NCBI GenBank assembly: GCA_937975735.1
Contig: CALJUI010000168.1
Location: forward strand, 1 to 15,692
DNA from: an uncultured Rubrivivax sp.
GTDB lineage: Bacteria > Pseudomonadota > Gammaproteobacteria > Burkholderiales > Burkholderiaceae_C
Direction: 5' to 3'
Length of the DNA: 15,692 nt
A program made the translations under genes and the position numbers. Numbering within the stretch: the stretch's first letter is position 1; each line of letters opens with the position of its first letter. Positions 7,590 through 14,774 of this stretch are shown one piece after another. The notes below the pieces were generated by a model. The model had not been told where the DNA came from and made no database searches. It saw nothing but the letters and a program-made list of their open reading frames with translations.

Positions 7590-8494
7590 CGCCGCCGCCC
7601 GCGCTCGCCTACGCGAGCCTGGCGGCGTCGATGCTGCTGGTCGGCAGCTATGTCGGCTTGTCGCGCCTGCTCGTCATCGCCTTCCCGGTGCTGCTGCTCG
7701 CTTGGCTGCGCTTCGGCATCGCCGCGCTCGCAATGATCCACTGGGTCCGGCGAAGGCCCGGCGAGCCGGCGCTGAACGGTCACGATCGCCGGCTGCTCTT
7801 CTGGGAGAGCTTCCTCGGCAACTTCCTGTTCTCGATCTGCATGCTCTACGGCGTCAAGTTGACGTCGGCGCTGGCGGCGGGCGTGACGATGGCGGCCCTG
7901 CCGGCGGCGGTAGCGCTCCTGTCCTGGGCTGTGCTGCGCGAACGGATCGGCCTGCGGAACTGGGGCGCGATCGCCTGCGCAGCGCTGGCGATCGCTTTGC
8001 TGGCCTTCCTGCGCACCCGCGGCGAGGAGGCCGGGCCGGGCGTGCCCCTCGGCTATGCGCTGCTCGTTGCCGCGGTGTTCTGCGAGGCGAGCTACGTGGT
8101 GATCGGCAAGCGGCTGACGGCGAACCTATCGCCCCGGCGGATCAGTGCGCTGATCAACCTCTGGGGCCTGGCGCTGGTGACGCCGTTCGGCGCCTGGCAG
8201 GCAACGCAGTTCGACTTCGCCGCCGTCGACGTCGATCTCTGGGCCCTGCTGGTCTTCTACGCGCTGGCGGCCAGCATGTGGAGCGTCTGGCTGTGGATGC
8301 AGGGCCTGCGGCTCGTGCCGGCACCGCGTGCCGGCGTGTTCACCGTGCTGCTGCCCGTGGGCGCGGCCGCCGTCGGCGTGTTGTGGCTGGGCGAGCCCTT
8401 CGGGGCCGGCCACGCGCTGGCCTTCGCGCTGGCCTTGGCGGGGCTGCTGCTGGCCGTCTGGCCGATTCGGGATTACCCTATGCCAAAGGGCTAA
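7586..8494 (+). CDS. EamA/DMT-family permease
   Basis: This is an inner-membrane protein of about 302 residues with roughly ten hydrophobic helices in two EamA halves, typical of the drug/metabolite transporter superfamily. Segments such as LAYASLAASMLLVGSY, LLLAWLRFGIAALAMI, AAGVTMAALPAAVALLSWAVL and GVFTVLLPVGAAAVGVLWLG are clear. I prefer the GTG at 7586, which overlaps the gabT stop as GTGA and gives a full first helix (TPPPALAYASL). The open frame extends back to 7478, but that part overlaps gabT and reads as a shadow. An ATG at 7631 would cut helix 1. There is no clear Shine-Dalgarno sequence, consistent with coupling to gabT. Its place at the end of the Puu genes suggests transport of an amine or amino-acid intermediate, but the substrate is not readable from sequence. 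Confidence 0.85.
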   Translation: MTPPPALAYASLAASMLLVGSYVGLSRLLVIAFPVLLLAWLRFGIAALAMIHWVRRRPGEPALNGHDRRLLFWESFLGNFLFSICMLYGVKLTSALAAGVTMAALPAAVALLSWAVLRERIGLRNWGAIACAALAIALLAFLRTRGEEAGPGVPLGYALLVAAVFCEASYVVIGKRLTANLSPRRISALINLWGLALVTPFGAWQATQFDFAAVDVDLWALLVFYALAASMWSVWLWMQGLRLVPAPRAGVFTVLLPVGAAAVGVLWLGEPFGAGHALAFALALAGLLLAVWPIRDYPMPKG

Positions 8495-8508
8495 TCAAAC
8501 GGTAGGAA

Positions 8509-8538
8509 TTGGCTTTCATACTGAATCCGTGATAGAAT
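8509..8538 (+). promoter_or_regulatory. Extended -10 promoter for a probably leaderless mRNA
   Basis: TTGGCT (8509-8514) and TAGAAT (8533-8538) are separated by 18 bases. TG at 8530-8531 gives the TGN extended -10 motif directly before TAGAAT. The ATG of the following gene begins at 8545, six bases after the -10 box. Transcription would therefore be expected to start at or within a base or two of the start codon. No Shine-Dalgarno sequence lies between, which fits a leaderless transcript. Confidence 0.6.
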
Positions 8539-8544
8539 CTTGGA

Positions 8545-8928
8545 ATGCCTGCAAACAAACTGAATACCACCCTCCACACGACGCTCGTTAAAGTTTCCGA
8601 AAATGCCGGCGGGTTTTCCGCCAGCGAAATCACCGGGTATTCCCCGGAAATGGTGCGTCGTGCCGCTGAAGCCCTTGTCGCCGCCGGGCGTCTGCACCGC
8701 GCCAAGGTCAGTCCCCGTCGCGTCCGCTACTTCGCGACGCCTGCACTGGCGCAGAAGTTCGTCGCCCAGCACGCGGTAGCCCCGGCCCCTCGCGCGGCGG
8801 TGGGGACCCGCATGAAGGCGCGCTGGAGCGCCGACGAGCCGGCGATCATCACGCCGCGCACGCGCATCACGATCGCGCCGACGCCGCCCCGGGGCGTGTA
8901 CCGAACGAATACCTATCTGCAATTCTGA
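8545..8928 (+). CDS. Small winged-helix-like protein of unknown function
   Basis: I do not recognise this 127-residue protein as a named family. Residues about 10-70 read like a winged-helix domain: a helix (LHTTLVKVSENAGG), then SASEITGYSPEMVRRAAEALVAAGRLHRAKVS as helix-turn-helix, and RVRYFATPALAQKF as a wing. The rest is rich in alanine, proline and arginine and ends IAPTPPRGVYRTNTYLQF. The first half uses less GC-biased codons (AAA, GTT, GAA, TCC) than its neighbours, perhaps a sign of transfer. The ATG has no ribosome binding site, but an extended -10 promoter ends six bases before it, so it is probably leaderless. A strong terminator follows 19 bases after its stop, so it forms its own transcription unit. 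A DNA-binding role is inference only. Confidence 0.65.
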   Translation: MPANKLNTTLHTTLVKVSENAGGFSASEITGYSPEMVRRAAEALVAAGRLHRAKVSPRRVRYFATPALAQKFVAQHAVAPAPRAAVGTRMKARWSADEPAIITPRTRITIAPTPPRGVYRTNTYLQF

Positions 8929-8947
8929 GCTGCTGCGCCCGCCACCG

Positions 8948-8980
8948 CGCCCGAGCCGCTTGTCGCGCCTCGGGCGTTTT
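8948..8980 (+). terminator. Rho-independent terminator after the small winged-helix-like gene
   Basis: CGCCCGAG (8948-8955) and CTCGGGCG (8969-8976) make a perfect 8-bp stem around a 13-base loop, followed directly by TTTT (8977-8980). The T-run lies on the plus-strand side only, so it ends the 8545-8928 transcript. The convergent DUF1801 gene also ends here and would meet the hairpin, but without a T-run on its strand. Confidence 0.8.
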
Positions 8981-8985
8981 GCTGC

Positions 8986-9423
8986 TCAATCCCGATCGTC
9001 GACGGTCGGGTGGCGTTCGCGCATCAACCGGACCGATCCGTCGATGAGTTCGCGCAGCACCTCGAGATCGACCCCCTCGAGCCGCTTCAGATACAGGCAG
9101 GACTTGCCCAGTCGGTGCTTGCCCAGTCGTCGCAGGCGCTGCGCCTCCTGCTCGAAGCCCGGCATGATGTAGAGCACCAGTTCCGTCTTGCGCGGCGAGA
9201 AGCCCACCAGCGGCCACTGCGCGTCTCGTCCGTCGGCTCCTCGGGTGCGGTAGGCGCCGAAGCCGACGATCGATGCGCCCCACAGGCGGGGCGGCGACCC
9301 AGTGGCCTCGCGCATCATCTCCACCAGCACCGCCGCGTCGGCCCGCCGGCCGGCGTCGGCGACGCCGGCGATGAAGTCGTCGACATTGCCGTCGTGGGCG
9401 CTGGTCTTGGGCGCCTTGGCCAT
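8986..9423 (-). CDS. DUF1801-domain protein
   Basis: This 145-residue soluble protein carries a full DUF1801 domain (YdhG-like fold). The family's biochemical function is not established. Recognisable conserved blocks are MMREATGSPPRLWGASIVGFGAYR (about 36-59), WPLVGFSPRKTELVLYIMPGF (about 70-90), LGKHRLGKSCLYLKRLEGVDLEVLRELI (about 100-127). There is no signal peptide or membrane segment. The ATG at 9423 is 10 bases after the dusA stop, and the weak Shine-Dalgarno TGAGGC overlaps that stop, so it is the last gene of the WS/DGAT-hydrolase-dusA operon. It converges on the 8545-8928 gene, with that gene's terminator between them. Family assignment is firm; role unknown. Confidence 0.88.
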   Translation of the reverse strand: MAKAPKTSAHDGNVDDFIAGVADAGRRADAAVLVEMMREATGSPPRLWGASIVGFGAYRTRGADGRDAQWPLVGFSPRKTELVLYIMPGFEQEAQRLRRLGKHRLGKSCLYLKRLEGVDLEVLRELIDGSVRLMRERHPTVDDRD

Positions 9424-9433
9424 TGCCGAAGCC

Positions 9434-10453
9434 TCAGGCGGCCATCGCCAGTTCGCTGGACCGCCCGCGCTGCCGGCGCGCGTCGGTCGCCAGCCGAGCC
9501 ACCTCGGCAGGCGGGCGCGACTTGAGCCGGTGGTCGGACCAGATCTGGCGCCAGCGTCGCGCGCCGGGCTCGCCGTTCCACAGACCCATCATGTGCCGCG
9601 CCGCGGCGTGCCAGGGCTGCCCGGCGGCGGCCATCCGGCTCATGTAGGCCACCATCGACGCCTCGACCGCCTCTCGCTCGGGGGCCGGGCCCGCGTCGCC
9701 GAAGAAGCGCGTGTCCCAACTCGCCATGCCCCAGGGGTGGTGATAGGCGTCGCGGCCGATCATCACGCCGTCGACCGCCTGCAAGTGCCCGGCAATCGCG
9801 TCGTCGCCGGCGATGCCGCCGTTGATCACGATCGTCAGCGTGGGGAAGTCCTGCTTGAGCCGGTGCACGAGGGCGTGGCGCAGCGGCGGCACCTCGCGGT
9901 TCTGCTTCGGCGACAGGCCCTGCAGCCAGGCGTTGCGCGCGTGCACGATGAAGACCTCGCAACCGGCCTCGGCCACCGTGCCGACGAAGTCGCGCACGAA
10001 GTCGTAGCGCTCCTCGCGGTCGATGCCGATGCGGTGCTTGACCGTGACCGGCAAAGTCACCGCGTCGCGCATCGCCTTCACGCCGTCGGCCACCAGCGGC
10101 GCCTCGGCCATCAGGCAGGCGCCGAAGGCGCCGCGCTGGACACGCTCGCTCGGGCAGCCGCAGTTCAGGTTGACCTCGGCATAGCCCCAGCGCTCGGCCA
10201 GCCGCGCCGCGTGCGCGAGTTCGTCCGGCTCGCTGCCGCCGATCTGCAGCGCCACCGGCTGCTCGGCCGGGTCGAAGTCCAGGTGCCGGGGCACGTCGCC
10301 ATGGCGCAGCGCACCGGTCGTCACCATTTCGGTGTAGAGCCGTGTTCGACGCGTGATCAGGCGATGGAAGCTGCGGCAGTGGCGGTCGGTCCAGTCCATC
10401 ATCGGAGCCACGGACAGGCGCCACGCCTTCGGGTCGGCGGACATGCCTGTCAT
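9434..10453 (-). CDS. dusA: tRNA-dihydrouridine(20/20a) synthase DusA
   Basis: DusA is an FMN- and NADPH-dependent enzyme that reduces uridines at positions 20/20a of the tRNA D-loop. The 339-residue protein has a TIM-barrel domain with the FMN-site APMMDWTDRHCR (16-27), EMVTTGAL (42-49), VALQIGGSEP (67-76), NLNCGCPSERVQ with catalytic C100, VKHRIGID (about 138-145), and VINGGI plus VMIGRDAYHHPW near 210-240. The latter is typical of DusA rather than DusB or DusC. A C-terminal helical domain (LWNGEPGARRWRQIWSDH) follows. The ATG at 10453 overlaps the stop of the upstream hydrolase as ATGA; a second ATG lies three codons in, and neither has a strong ribosome binding site. Coupling to the hydrolase favours the first. 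It is an unusual partner for lipid genes. Confidence 0.95.
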   Translation of the reverse strand: MTGMSADPKAWRLSVAPMMDWTDRHCRSFHRLITRRTRLYTEMVTTGALRHGDVPRHLDFDPAEQPVALQIGGSEPDELAHAARLAERWGYAEVNLNCGCPSERVQRGAFGACLMAEAPLVADGVKAMRDAVTLPVTVKHRIGIDREERYDFVRDFVGTVAEAGCEVFIVHARNAWLQGLSPKQNREVPPLRHALVHRLKQDFPTLTIVINGGIAGDDAIAGHLQAVDGVMIGRDAYHHPWGMASWDTRFFGDAGPAPEREAVEASMVAYMSRMAAAGQPWHAAARHMMGLWNGEPGARRWRQIWSDHRLKSRPPAEVARLATDARRQRGRSSELAMAA

Positions 10454-11346
10454 TGTGCCGGAGCCATCGCGCGCCGGGCGTTCGTGGCGATCGACGCCGC
10501 CAGCCGCGGCAGCAGCGGCAGCGGCAGGTCGTGGCCCATGCCGTCGATCAGTTCGACCTGCGCGCCGGCAATGTGCGTGGCCAGATCGTGTGCCGCCGGC
10601 GCCGGGATCAGCGGGTCGGCGCGTCCGTGCAGCACCAGGGTCGGCGCGCGGATGCGCGACAGCATCGGCGTGCGGTCGCCGTCGGCCGCCACCGCGGTGA
10701 GCTGGCGCGCCGTGCCGGCGGGTCGCCAGGACCGCGCCACCGACGCCTTCAGGCGGGCGCGGAAGACCTCGGGATCCGGTCGGAAGTCCGGGCTGCCGAT
10801 CAGGTGGAACAGCCGCTCCAGGTGCGCGACGACATCCTCCGGCCGCGCCCCGGACGGGCGCTTGAGCAGCGCCCGACGGACATGCGCGCGCGGCTGCGGC
10901 AGCCGGCGCGAGCCCGAACTCGTCATCAGCAGCGTCAGGCTCAGCACCCGCTCCGGGTGCCGCGCCGCCAGGTGCTGGGCGATCATCCCGCCCATCGACG
11001 CCCCGCAGACATGCGCGCGGGCGATGCCCAGCGCGTCGAGCACCCCGAGCGCATCGGCGGCCATGTCGGCCAGCGTATAGACGCTGGGCACAGACAGCCG
11101 CAGGAAGTAGCGCAGTGCGCCGACCGCGAGGTTCGGCACACCGCGCTGGTCGAAGCCCTCGCTCAGGCCGGCATCGCGGTTGTCCATCCTGATCACGCGG
11201 AAGCCGCGTGCGACCAGCGCATCGACCAGCTCCGGAGGCCAGGCCGTCAACTGCATGCCCAGGCCCATGATCAGCAGCAGCGGCTCGCCGTCGGGCGGCC
11301 CGGCGTCGTCGACCTCGATCGACAGTCCGTTGGCGGCCAGCCGCAT
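10450..11346 (-). CDS. Alpha/beta-fold hydrolase (esterase/lipase-like)
   Basis: This 298-residue cytoplasmic alpha/beta hydrolase has a complete triad: nucleophile S117 in CGASMGG, D244 in HGRADPLIP and H272 in GMGHDLP. LLLIMGLGMQLTAWP (23-37) supplies the oxyanion-hole HG-like loop, here MGLG, and VIRMDNRDAGLS (51-62) is typical of the aclacinomycin-methylesterase/lipase-like subgroup. The frame is open far upstream on this strand, but the true start is the ATG at 11346, whose A is shared with the stop of the preceding hydrolase (TGATG), a classic re-initiation overlap. Its stop overlaps dusA as ATGA. Next to a WS/DGAT it may hydrolyse acylglycerols, wax esters or fatty esters; no direct evidence. 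No secretion signal is visible. Confidence 0.87.
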   Translation of the reverse strand: MRLAANGLSIEVDDAGPPDGEPLLLIMGLGMQLTAWPPELVDALVARGFRVIRMDNRDAGLSEGFDQRGVPNLAVGALRYFLRLSVPSVYTLADMAADALGVLDALGIARAHVCGASMGGMIAQHLAARHPERVLSLTLLMTSSGSRRLPQPRAHVRRALLKRPSGARPEDVVAHLERLFHLIGSPDFRPDPEVFRARLKASVARSWRPAGTARQLTAVAADGDRTPMLSRIRAPTLVLHGRADPLIPAPAAHDLATHIAGAQVELIDGMGHDLPLPLLPRLAASIATNARRAMAPAQ

Positions 11347-12167
11347 CAGGGCGACGCCGCGCGCAGCGGGGCGTGGTGCGTGACGCGGAAGAACCAGCGC
11401 CGCGCGCCGTGCGGGTCGAACTTGCGCCACTGGCCCGCCGGCTGGGCGAGACGGTCCGCGATGACGTAAAGCGCCAGCGGATTCATGCCCATGCCGACGT
11501 GGCTGGCGTGCACCTCGATGTTCTCGGCGATCGGCGACGCCGGGTTCAGGCTGCACTGCCAGGCCACCACGCCGTCGGTGCGGCTGTAGATCGAGGTCGT
11601 GGGCACCGGCGGCGGATCGGCCAGGCCCTTGGTCAGCTCGGGGTCGTGCACGCGTTGGCCGCTGACCATCTCGTAAAAACGCCAGGCGTTGGTCGCCCGC
11701 GGATGCCCCGCGAAAGGCGTGCCCAGCGTGATCACGCTGCGCACCCGGTCGGGCTGCTCCTTGGCCAGCTCGCGGGCGTAGATGCCGCCCAGGCTCCAGC
11801 CCACCAGGCTGATCGGCTCGCGATGCCGGCGCCAGACCTGTGCCAGCTGCTCGCGGCAACCGTCGAGCACCCCGTGCCGCGGGCCGAAGTTGAAGCCCTG
11901 CTTCCAGGCATGCGCCGTGTAGCCGCGGTCGCGCAGGAAGCGGCGCAGCGTGGCGGTGGTCATGTCCGACGCGCCGAGGCCGGGGTAGACGACGACGGGG
12001 TGACCGTCGCCGACGGGCAGGCTGGCGAGCCAGGGCGACGCGGCGAGCAGCGAGGCGAACTCCCACGGCGCACGGGCCTCGAGCATCATCAGCCAGGGGC
12101 CGGGCGGTGACAGGGACGGAGTGTCGTCGGGTTCGGGGCGGAGGGGTCGCCGGTTCGGGGAAGCCAT
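11346..12167 (-). CDS. Alpha/beta-fold hydrolase (lipase-like)
   Basis: This 273-residue protein is an alpha/beta hydrolase of a different subgroup from its neighbour. It has VVVYPGLGAS (58-67) as the oxyanion loop, S125 in VGWSLGGIYAREL as nucleophile, LGTPFAG (148-154) as seen in triacylglycerol lipases, D198 in YSRTDGVVAW and H223 in ASHVGM. The pattern resembles PGAP1/lipase-like and PHA/lipid-linked hydrolases. No signal peptide is evident, so it probably acts in the cytoplasm or at lipid inclusions (inference). The ATG at 12167 is 12 bases after the WS/DGAT stop, with only a weak ribosome binding site. An alternative start is the MM pair at residues 27-28, after the Pro/Ser-rich leader. 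Its stop overlaps the next hydrolase as TGATG. It likely works on acyl esters made by the WS/DGAT. Confidence 0.85.
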   Translation of the reverse strand: MASPNRRPLRPEPDDTPSLSPPGPWLMMLEARAPWEFASLLAASPWLASLPVGDGHPVVVYPGLGASDMTTATLRRFLRDRGYTAHAWKQGFNFGPRHGVLDGCREQLAQVWRRHREPISLVGWSLGGIYARELAKEQPDRVRSVITLGTPFAGHPRATNAWRFYEMVSGQRVHDPELTKGLADPPPVPTTSIYSRTDGVVAWQCSLNPASPIAENIEVHASHVGMGMNPLALYVIADRLAQPAGQWRKFDPHGARRWFFRVTHHAPLRAASP

Positions 12168-12179
12168 GCAGGGCCGATC

Positions 12180-13796
12180 TTATCGGCGCTTCGCTGCGCG
12201 TTTGGCGGGTTTGGCCCGGGGTCGACCTGTCACCTGGGCGACAGCCTGGCGCACCGCGCTGCTGACGACGTCCTGCGCGACGCGCGAAGCCGCGCCGCTG
12301 GCCGCGCCGACCGCACCGCTGATCCCCTTGCGCGCGAGGCCGATCACGCTGGCCTTGTCGTCCTGCGCCTCGTCGTCGGTGGGCAGCAGTCGCAGGTCGT
12401 CGAGCGCGATCTCGATCGCATTGGCCAGGTCCTTCACGTCGGGCATCGCGCGCGCGTCGGCCATCAGCCCGAAGTCGAGCGACTGGTCGTAGCTCTGCAC
12501 CGTGATGTTCAGGCCCAGGCCGTGCACGACGATCGAGGTCGGGTAGTTGGTCAGCATCTTCGCGCCGGCCATGTACAGGGGCACCGGCGGCCCGGGCACG
12601 TTGGAGATCACGAGGTTGGCGACCTGCGGGATGCGGTCGGCCACCTTGGCCTTGCCGTACAGCGCCGTCGCGGCCTCGATCAGCCAGGGCACGCCGAGCG
12701 ACGGGAAGTCGGTCGGCAGCACGCTCTTCACGCTGCCCATCGTCGTCTTCATCGCCTTCGTCGCCGCCTTGACGTGCGCCAGGCGCTTGGCCGGGTCCGC
12801 GAGGTGGGTACCCAGGCTGACCAGGCTCATCGAGGCCTGGTTGTCGGGGTCGGTGTCGCCCTTCTCGCGCAGCGAGATCGGCACCGCCGCGATCATCGAC
12901 TTCTTCGGCAGCGCGCGGCGCTTGGCGTAGAAGCGCCGCAGCGCACTGCTGCACAGCATCAGCACCATGTCGTTGATCGTGGCGTCGTGGGCACGGCCGA
13001 GCGCCTTGACCTCGGCCAGCGGCAGCGTCACGGTGGCGAAGGCGCGTTCGGCGGTCACCGACATGTTCAGCGGGGTTGCCGGCGCCAGCGTCAGGTTCGA
13101 CACGCCCTTGCCGCCGCCCAGCCGCCGTGTGCGCGATGCCGCCACCAATGCCGCACCCTTCAGCGTGCCGACCGTCGACGGCAACTCGCGCACGATCTGC
13201 GCGACCTTCTGCGCCTGCGCGCCAAGCGCTCCGCGCAGCATCTGCGACATGTCCAGGCGGAAGGTGCGTTCGCCCTTGGGCAGCCGCTGCACCGCGCGCT
13301 GGGGCTCGGGGCTCAGGTCGAGGATGGCGTTGGCCAGCGCGACCGCCGCCTGGCCGTCGACCGCGGCGTGATGCAGCTGCGTGTACAGCGCGATCCGGCG
13401 TTGCCCGTCGGGCCCCGGCGCCAGCCCTTCGAAGACATGCATCTTCCACAGCGGCCGGTCGCGCGGCAGCAGGACGCAGTGCAGCGAGGCCACCGCGGCC
13501 TCCAGCGCCGGCTGGCCGGCGCCCTTGGGCAGCTTGATCTCGACGATGTGCTCGCGCAGGTCGGGGTCGGCGTCGACCCAGGCGGGATTGGCGAGGTTCA
13601 GCGGCATCCACCACAGTCGCCGGCGCAGCACGGGCGCCGCCGGCAGGCGCGACGCGATGTGCTTGCGCAACGCGACGACGAACTTGCCGCGCGACTTCGC
13701 GGGCAGCTCGAACAGGTGCAGCGCGCCGACGTGCATCGGCATCTCTGGCGTCTCGAGGTAAAGGAAGGTGGCGTCGAGGCCGGACAGTTGGTGCAT
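12180..13796 (-). CDS. Wax ester synthase / diacylglycerol acyltransferase (WS/DGAT)
   Basis: WS/DGAT enzymes transfer acyl groups from acyl-CoA to fatty alcohols or diacylglycerol, making wax esters or triacylglycerol at the inner membrane and lipid bodies. The 538-residue protein opens MHQLSGLDATFLYLETPEMPMHVGAL, as usual in the family. It carries the catalytic HHAAVDG (H142, H143, D147, G148), the NDMVLMLCSSALRRFY block and the NVPGP motif in the C-terminal DUF1298-type domain. The open frame starts at 13838, but the ATG at 13796 has GAGGAG nine bases ahead and matches the family start. The last 65 or so residues form an extra Ala/Val/Gly-rich helical segment ending in a basic tail, PRAKPAKRAAKRR, which is unusual. 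A TAGCAT box at 13825-13830 is a weak promoter candidate. Two hydrolases follow directly. Wax versus triacylglycerol product is not resolved. Confidence 0.93.
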   Translation of the reverse strand: MHQLSGLDATFLYLETPEMPMHVGALHLFELPAKSRGKFVVALRKHIASRLPAAPVLRRRLWWMPLNLANPAWVDADPDLREHIVEIKLPKGAGQPALEAAVASLHCVLLPRDRPLWKMHVFEGLAPGPDGQRRIALYTQLHHAAVDGQAAVALANAILDLSPEPQRAVQRLPKGERTFRLDMSQMLRGALGAQAQKVAQIVRELPSTVGTLKGAALVAASRTRRLGGGKGVSNLTLAPATPLNMSVTAERAFATVTLPLAEVKALGRAHDATINDMVLMLCSSALRRFYAKRRALPKKSMIAAVPISLREKGDTDPDNQASMSLVSLGTHLADPAKRLAHVKAATKAMKTTMGSVKSVLPTDFPSLGVPWLIEAATALYGKAKVADRIPQVANLVISNVPGPPVPLYMAGAKMLTNYPTSIVVHGLGLNITVQSYDQSLDFGLMADARAMPDVKDLANAIEIALDDLRLLPTDDEAQDDKASVIGLARKGISGAVGAASGAASRVAQDVVSSAVRQAVAQVTGRPRAKPAKRAAKRR

Positions 13797-13860
13797 GAAG
13801 GACAGCTCCTCGGGGGCTCGGGCCATGCTAGGCGCCATTTCGGATCGCGCCGACCCGGGC

Positions 13861-14751
13861 TCACCCTAGCCGGCGGGCGTCCTTGATGCCGAGCAGTTCG
13901 TTGCCCGCCAGCGCCGCCAGCACGAGGCCACCGCCGGCCAGCACCGCCAGTGCGGGCTGCTCGCCGGCGCCCAGCCAGGCCCAGGCGACACCGAAGACCA
14001 CCTCGAGCAGGCTGAGCAGCGAGGCTTCCGGCGCGCTCAGCACGCGCGCCACACCGACCGCGAGCAGGCAGGGGATCGCCAGCTGCACGGTGCCGAGCAG
14101 GGCCAGCAGCCCCACGTCGCGTGCCGACGCGTCGAACGGCAGCGCCAGCGGCAGCGTCAGCGCGGCCGACAGCAGCGCACCGATCAGCACCGCCGGCATC
14201 AGGTCCGCGCCCGCTTCGCCGCGGCTGCGCGCCTGCTGCAGCAATGTCCAGTTGAAGGCTGCTGCCACCGGCACCGCCAGCGCCACCGCCGTGCCGAGCC
14301 AATGCGCGAGATCACCGCCACGCGTCTGCTGGCCGAACATCCACCCGATGCCGATGCCCGCCAGCACGATCGCGCCCCAGGTCCGGCCGGGGAGCCGATG
14401 ACCGAGCACGGTGCGCGCCGCCAGTGCGGTGAAAAGCGGCGCGAGCGCCATCGTCACCAGCACGTTGGCCACCGTCGTCAGCGTGATCGCGACCATGAAG
14501 GCGGTGAACATCACGCACCAGCACAGGCCCGACAGCCACAGCGGGCGGTCGGCATCGCGCAGCGACTGCCACAGCGGCCCCGGGCCGCGCCGCCACGACA
14601 GCAGGACCAGCAGCGCCAATGCGTTGAAGGCGCTGCGCCAGAACGTCACCTCGAAGCTGCGCGCCGACTCCAGATGGCGCGTCACGACGCCGGCGATGCT
14701 CCACAGCAGCGTCACGACGACCATCACGAGCACCGCGCGACGGTGGGTCAT
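13861..14751 (-). CDS. EamA/DMT-family permease
   Basis: This 296-residue inner-membrane protein has about ten hydrophobic helices in two EamA halves. Examples are AVLVMVVVTLLWSIAGVVTRHLE at the N-terminus, with the conserved W-S-x-x-G-V pattern, MFTAFMVAITLTTVANVLVTMALAPLFTALAA in helices 3-4 and APEASLLSLLEVVFGVAWAWLGAGE near the end. The EVVFGVAWAW helix matches the usual 'E-P-V-F' position of DMT exporters. I choose the ATG at 14751 (MTHRRAVLV). A GTG at 14763 would add four residues. Neither has a good ribosome binding site. Its stop is 64 bases upstream of the WS/DGAT start on the same strand, so it may or may not share that operon. It differs clearly from the DMT permease at 7586-8494. 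The substrate is unknown. Confidence 0.85.
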   Translation of the reverse strand: MTHRRAVLVMVVVTLLWSIAGVVTRHLESARSFEVTFWRSAFNALALLVLLSWRRGPGPLWQSLRDADRPLWLSGLCWCVMFTAFMVAITLTTVANVLVTMALAPLFTALAARTVLGHRLPGRTWGAIVLAGIGIGWMFGQQTRGGDLAHWLGTAVALAVPVAAAFNWTLLQQARSRGEAGADLMPAVLIGALLSAALTLPLALPFDASARDVGLLALLGTVQLAIPCLLAVGVARVLSAPEASLLSLLEVVFGVAWAWLGAGEQPALAVLAGGGLVLAALAGNELLGIKDARRLG

Positions 14752-14774
14752 TTCCAATGCCACGAATTCAAGCA

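Noticed and set aside
9302..11080. 592-residue plus-strand open frame over dusA and a hydrolase
   Set aside because: It is antisense to dusA and the hydrolase, both with full catalytic motifs, and has no recognisable domain.
10450..13614. A 3.1-kb open frame on the minus strand that would encode a 1054-residue protein
   Set aside because: Only its last 298 codons look like a protein (alpha/beta hydrolase). The rest lies out of frame over the WS/DGAT and the other hydrolase and is Arg/Ala/Gly-rich, as expected of a high-GC shadow frame.
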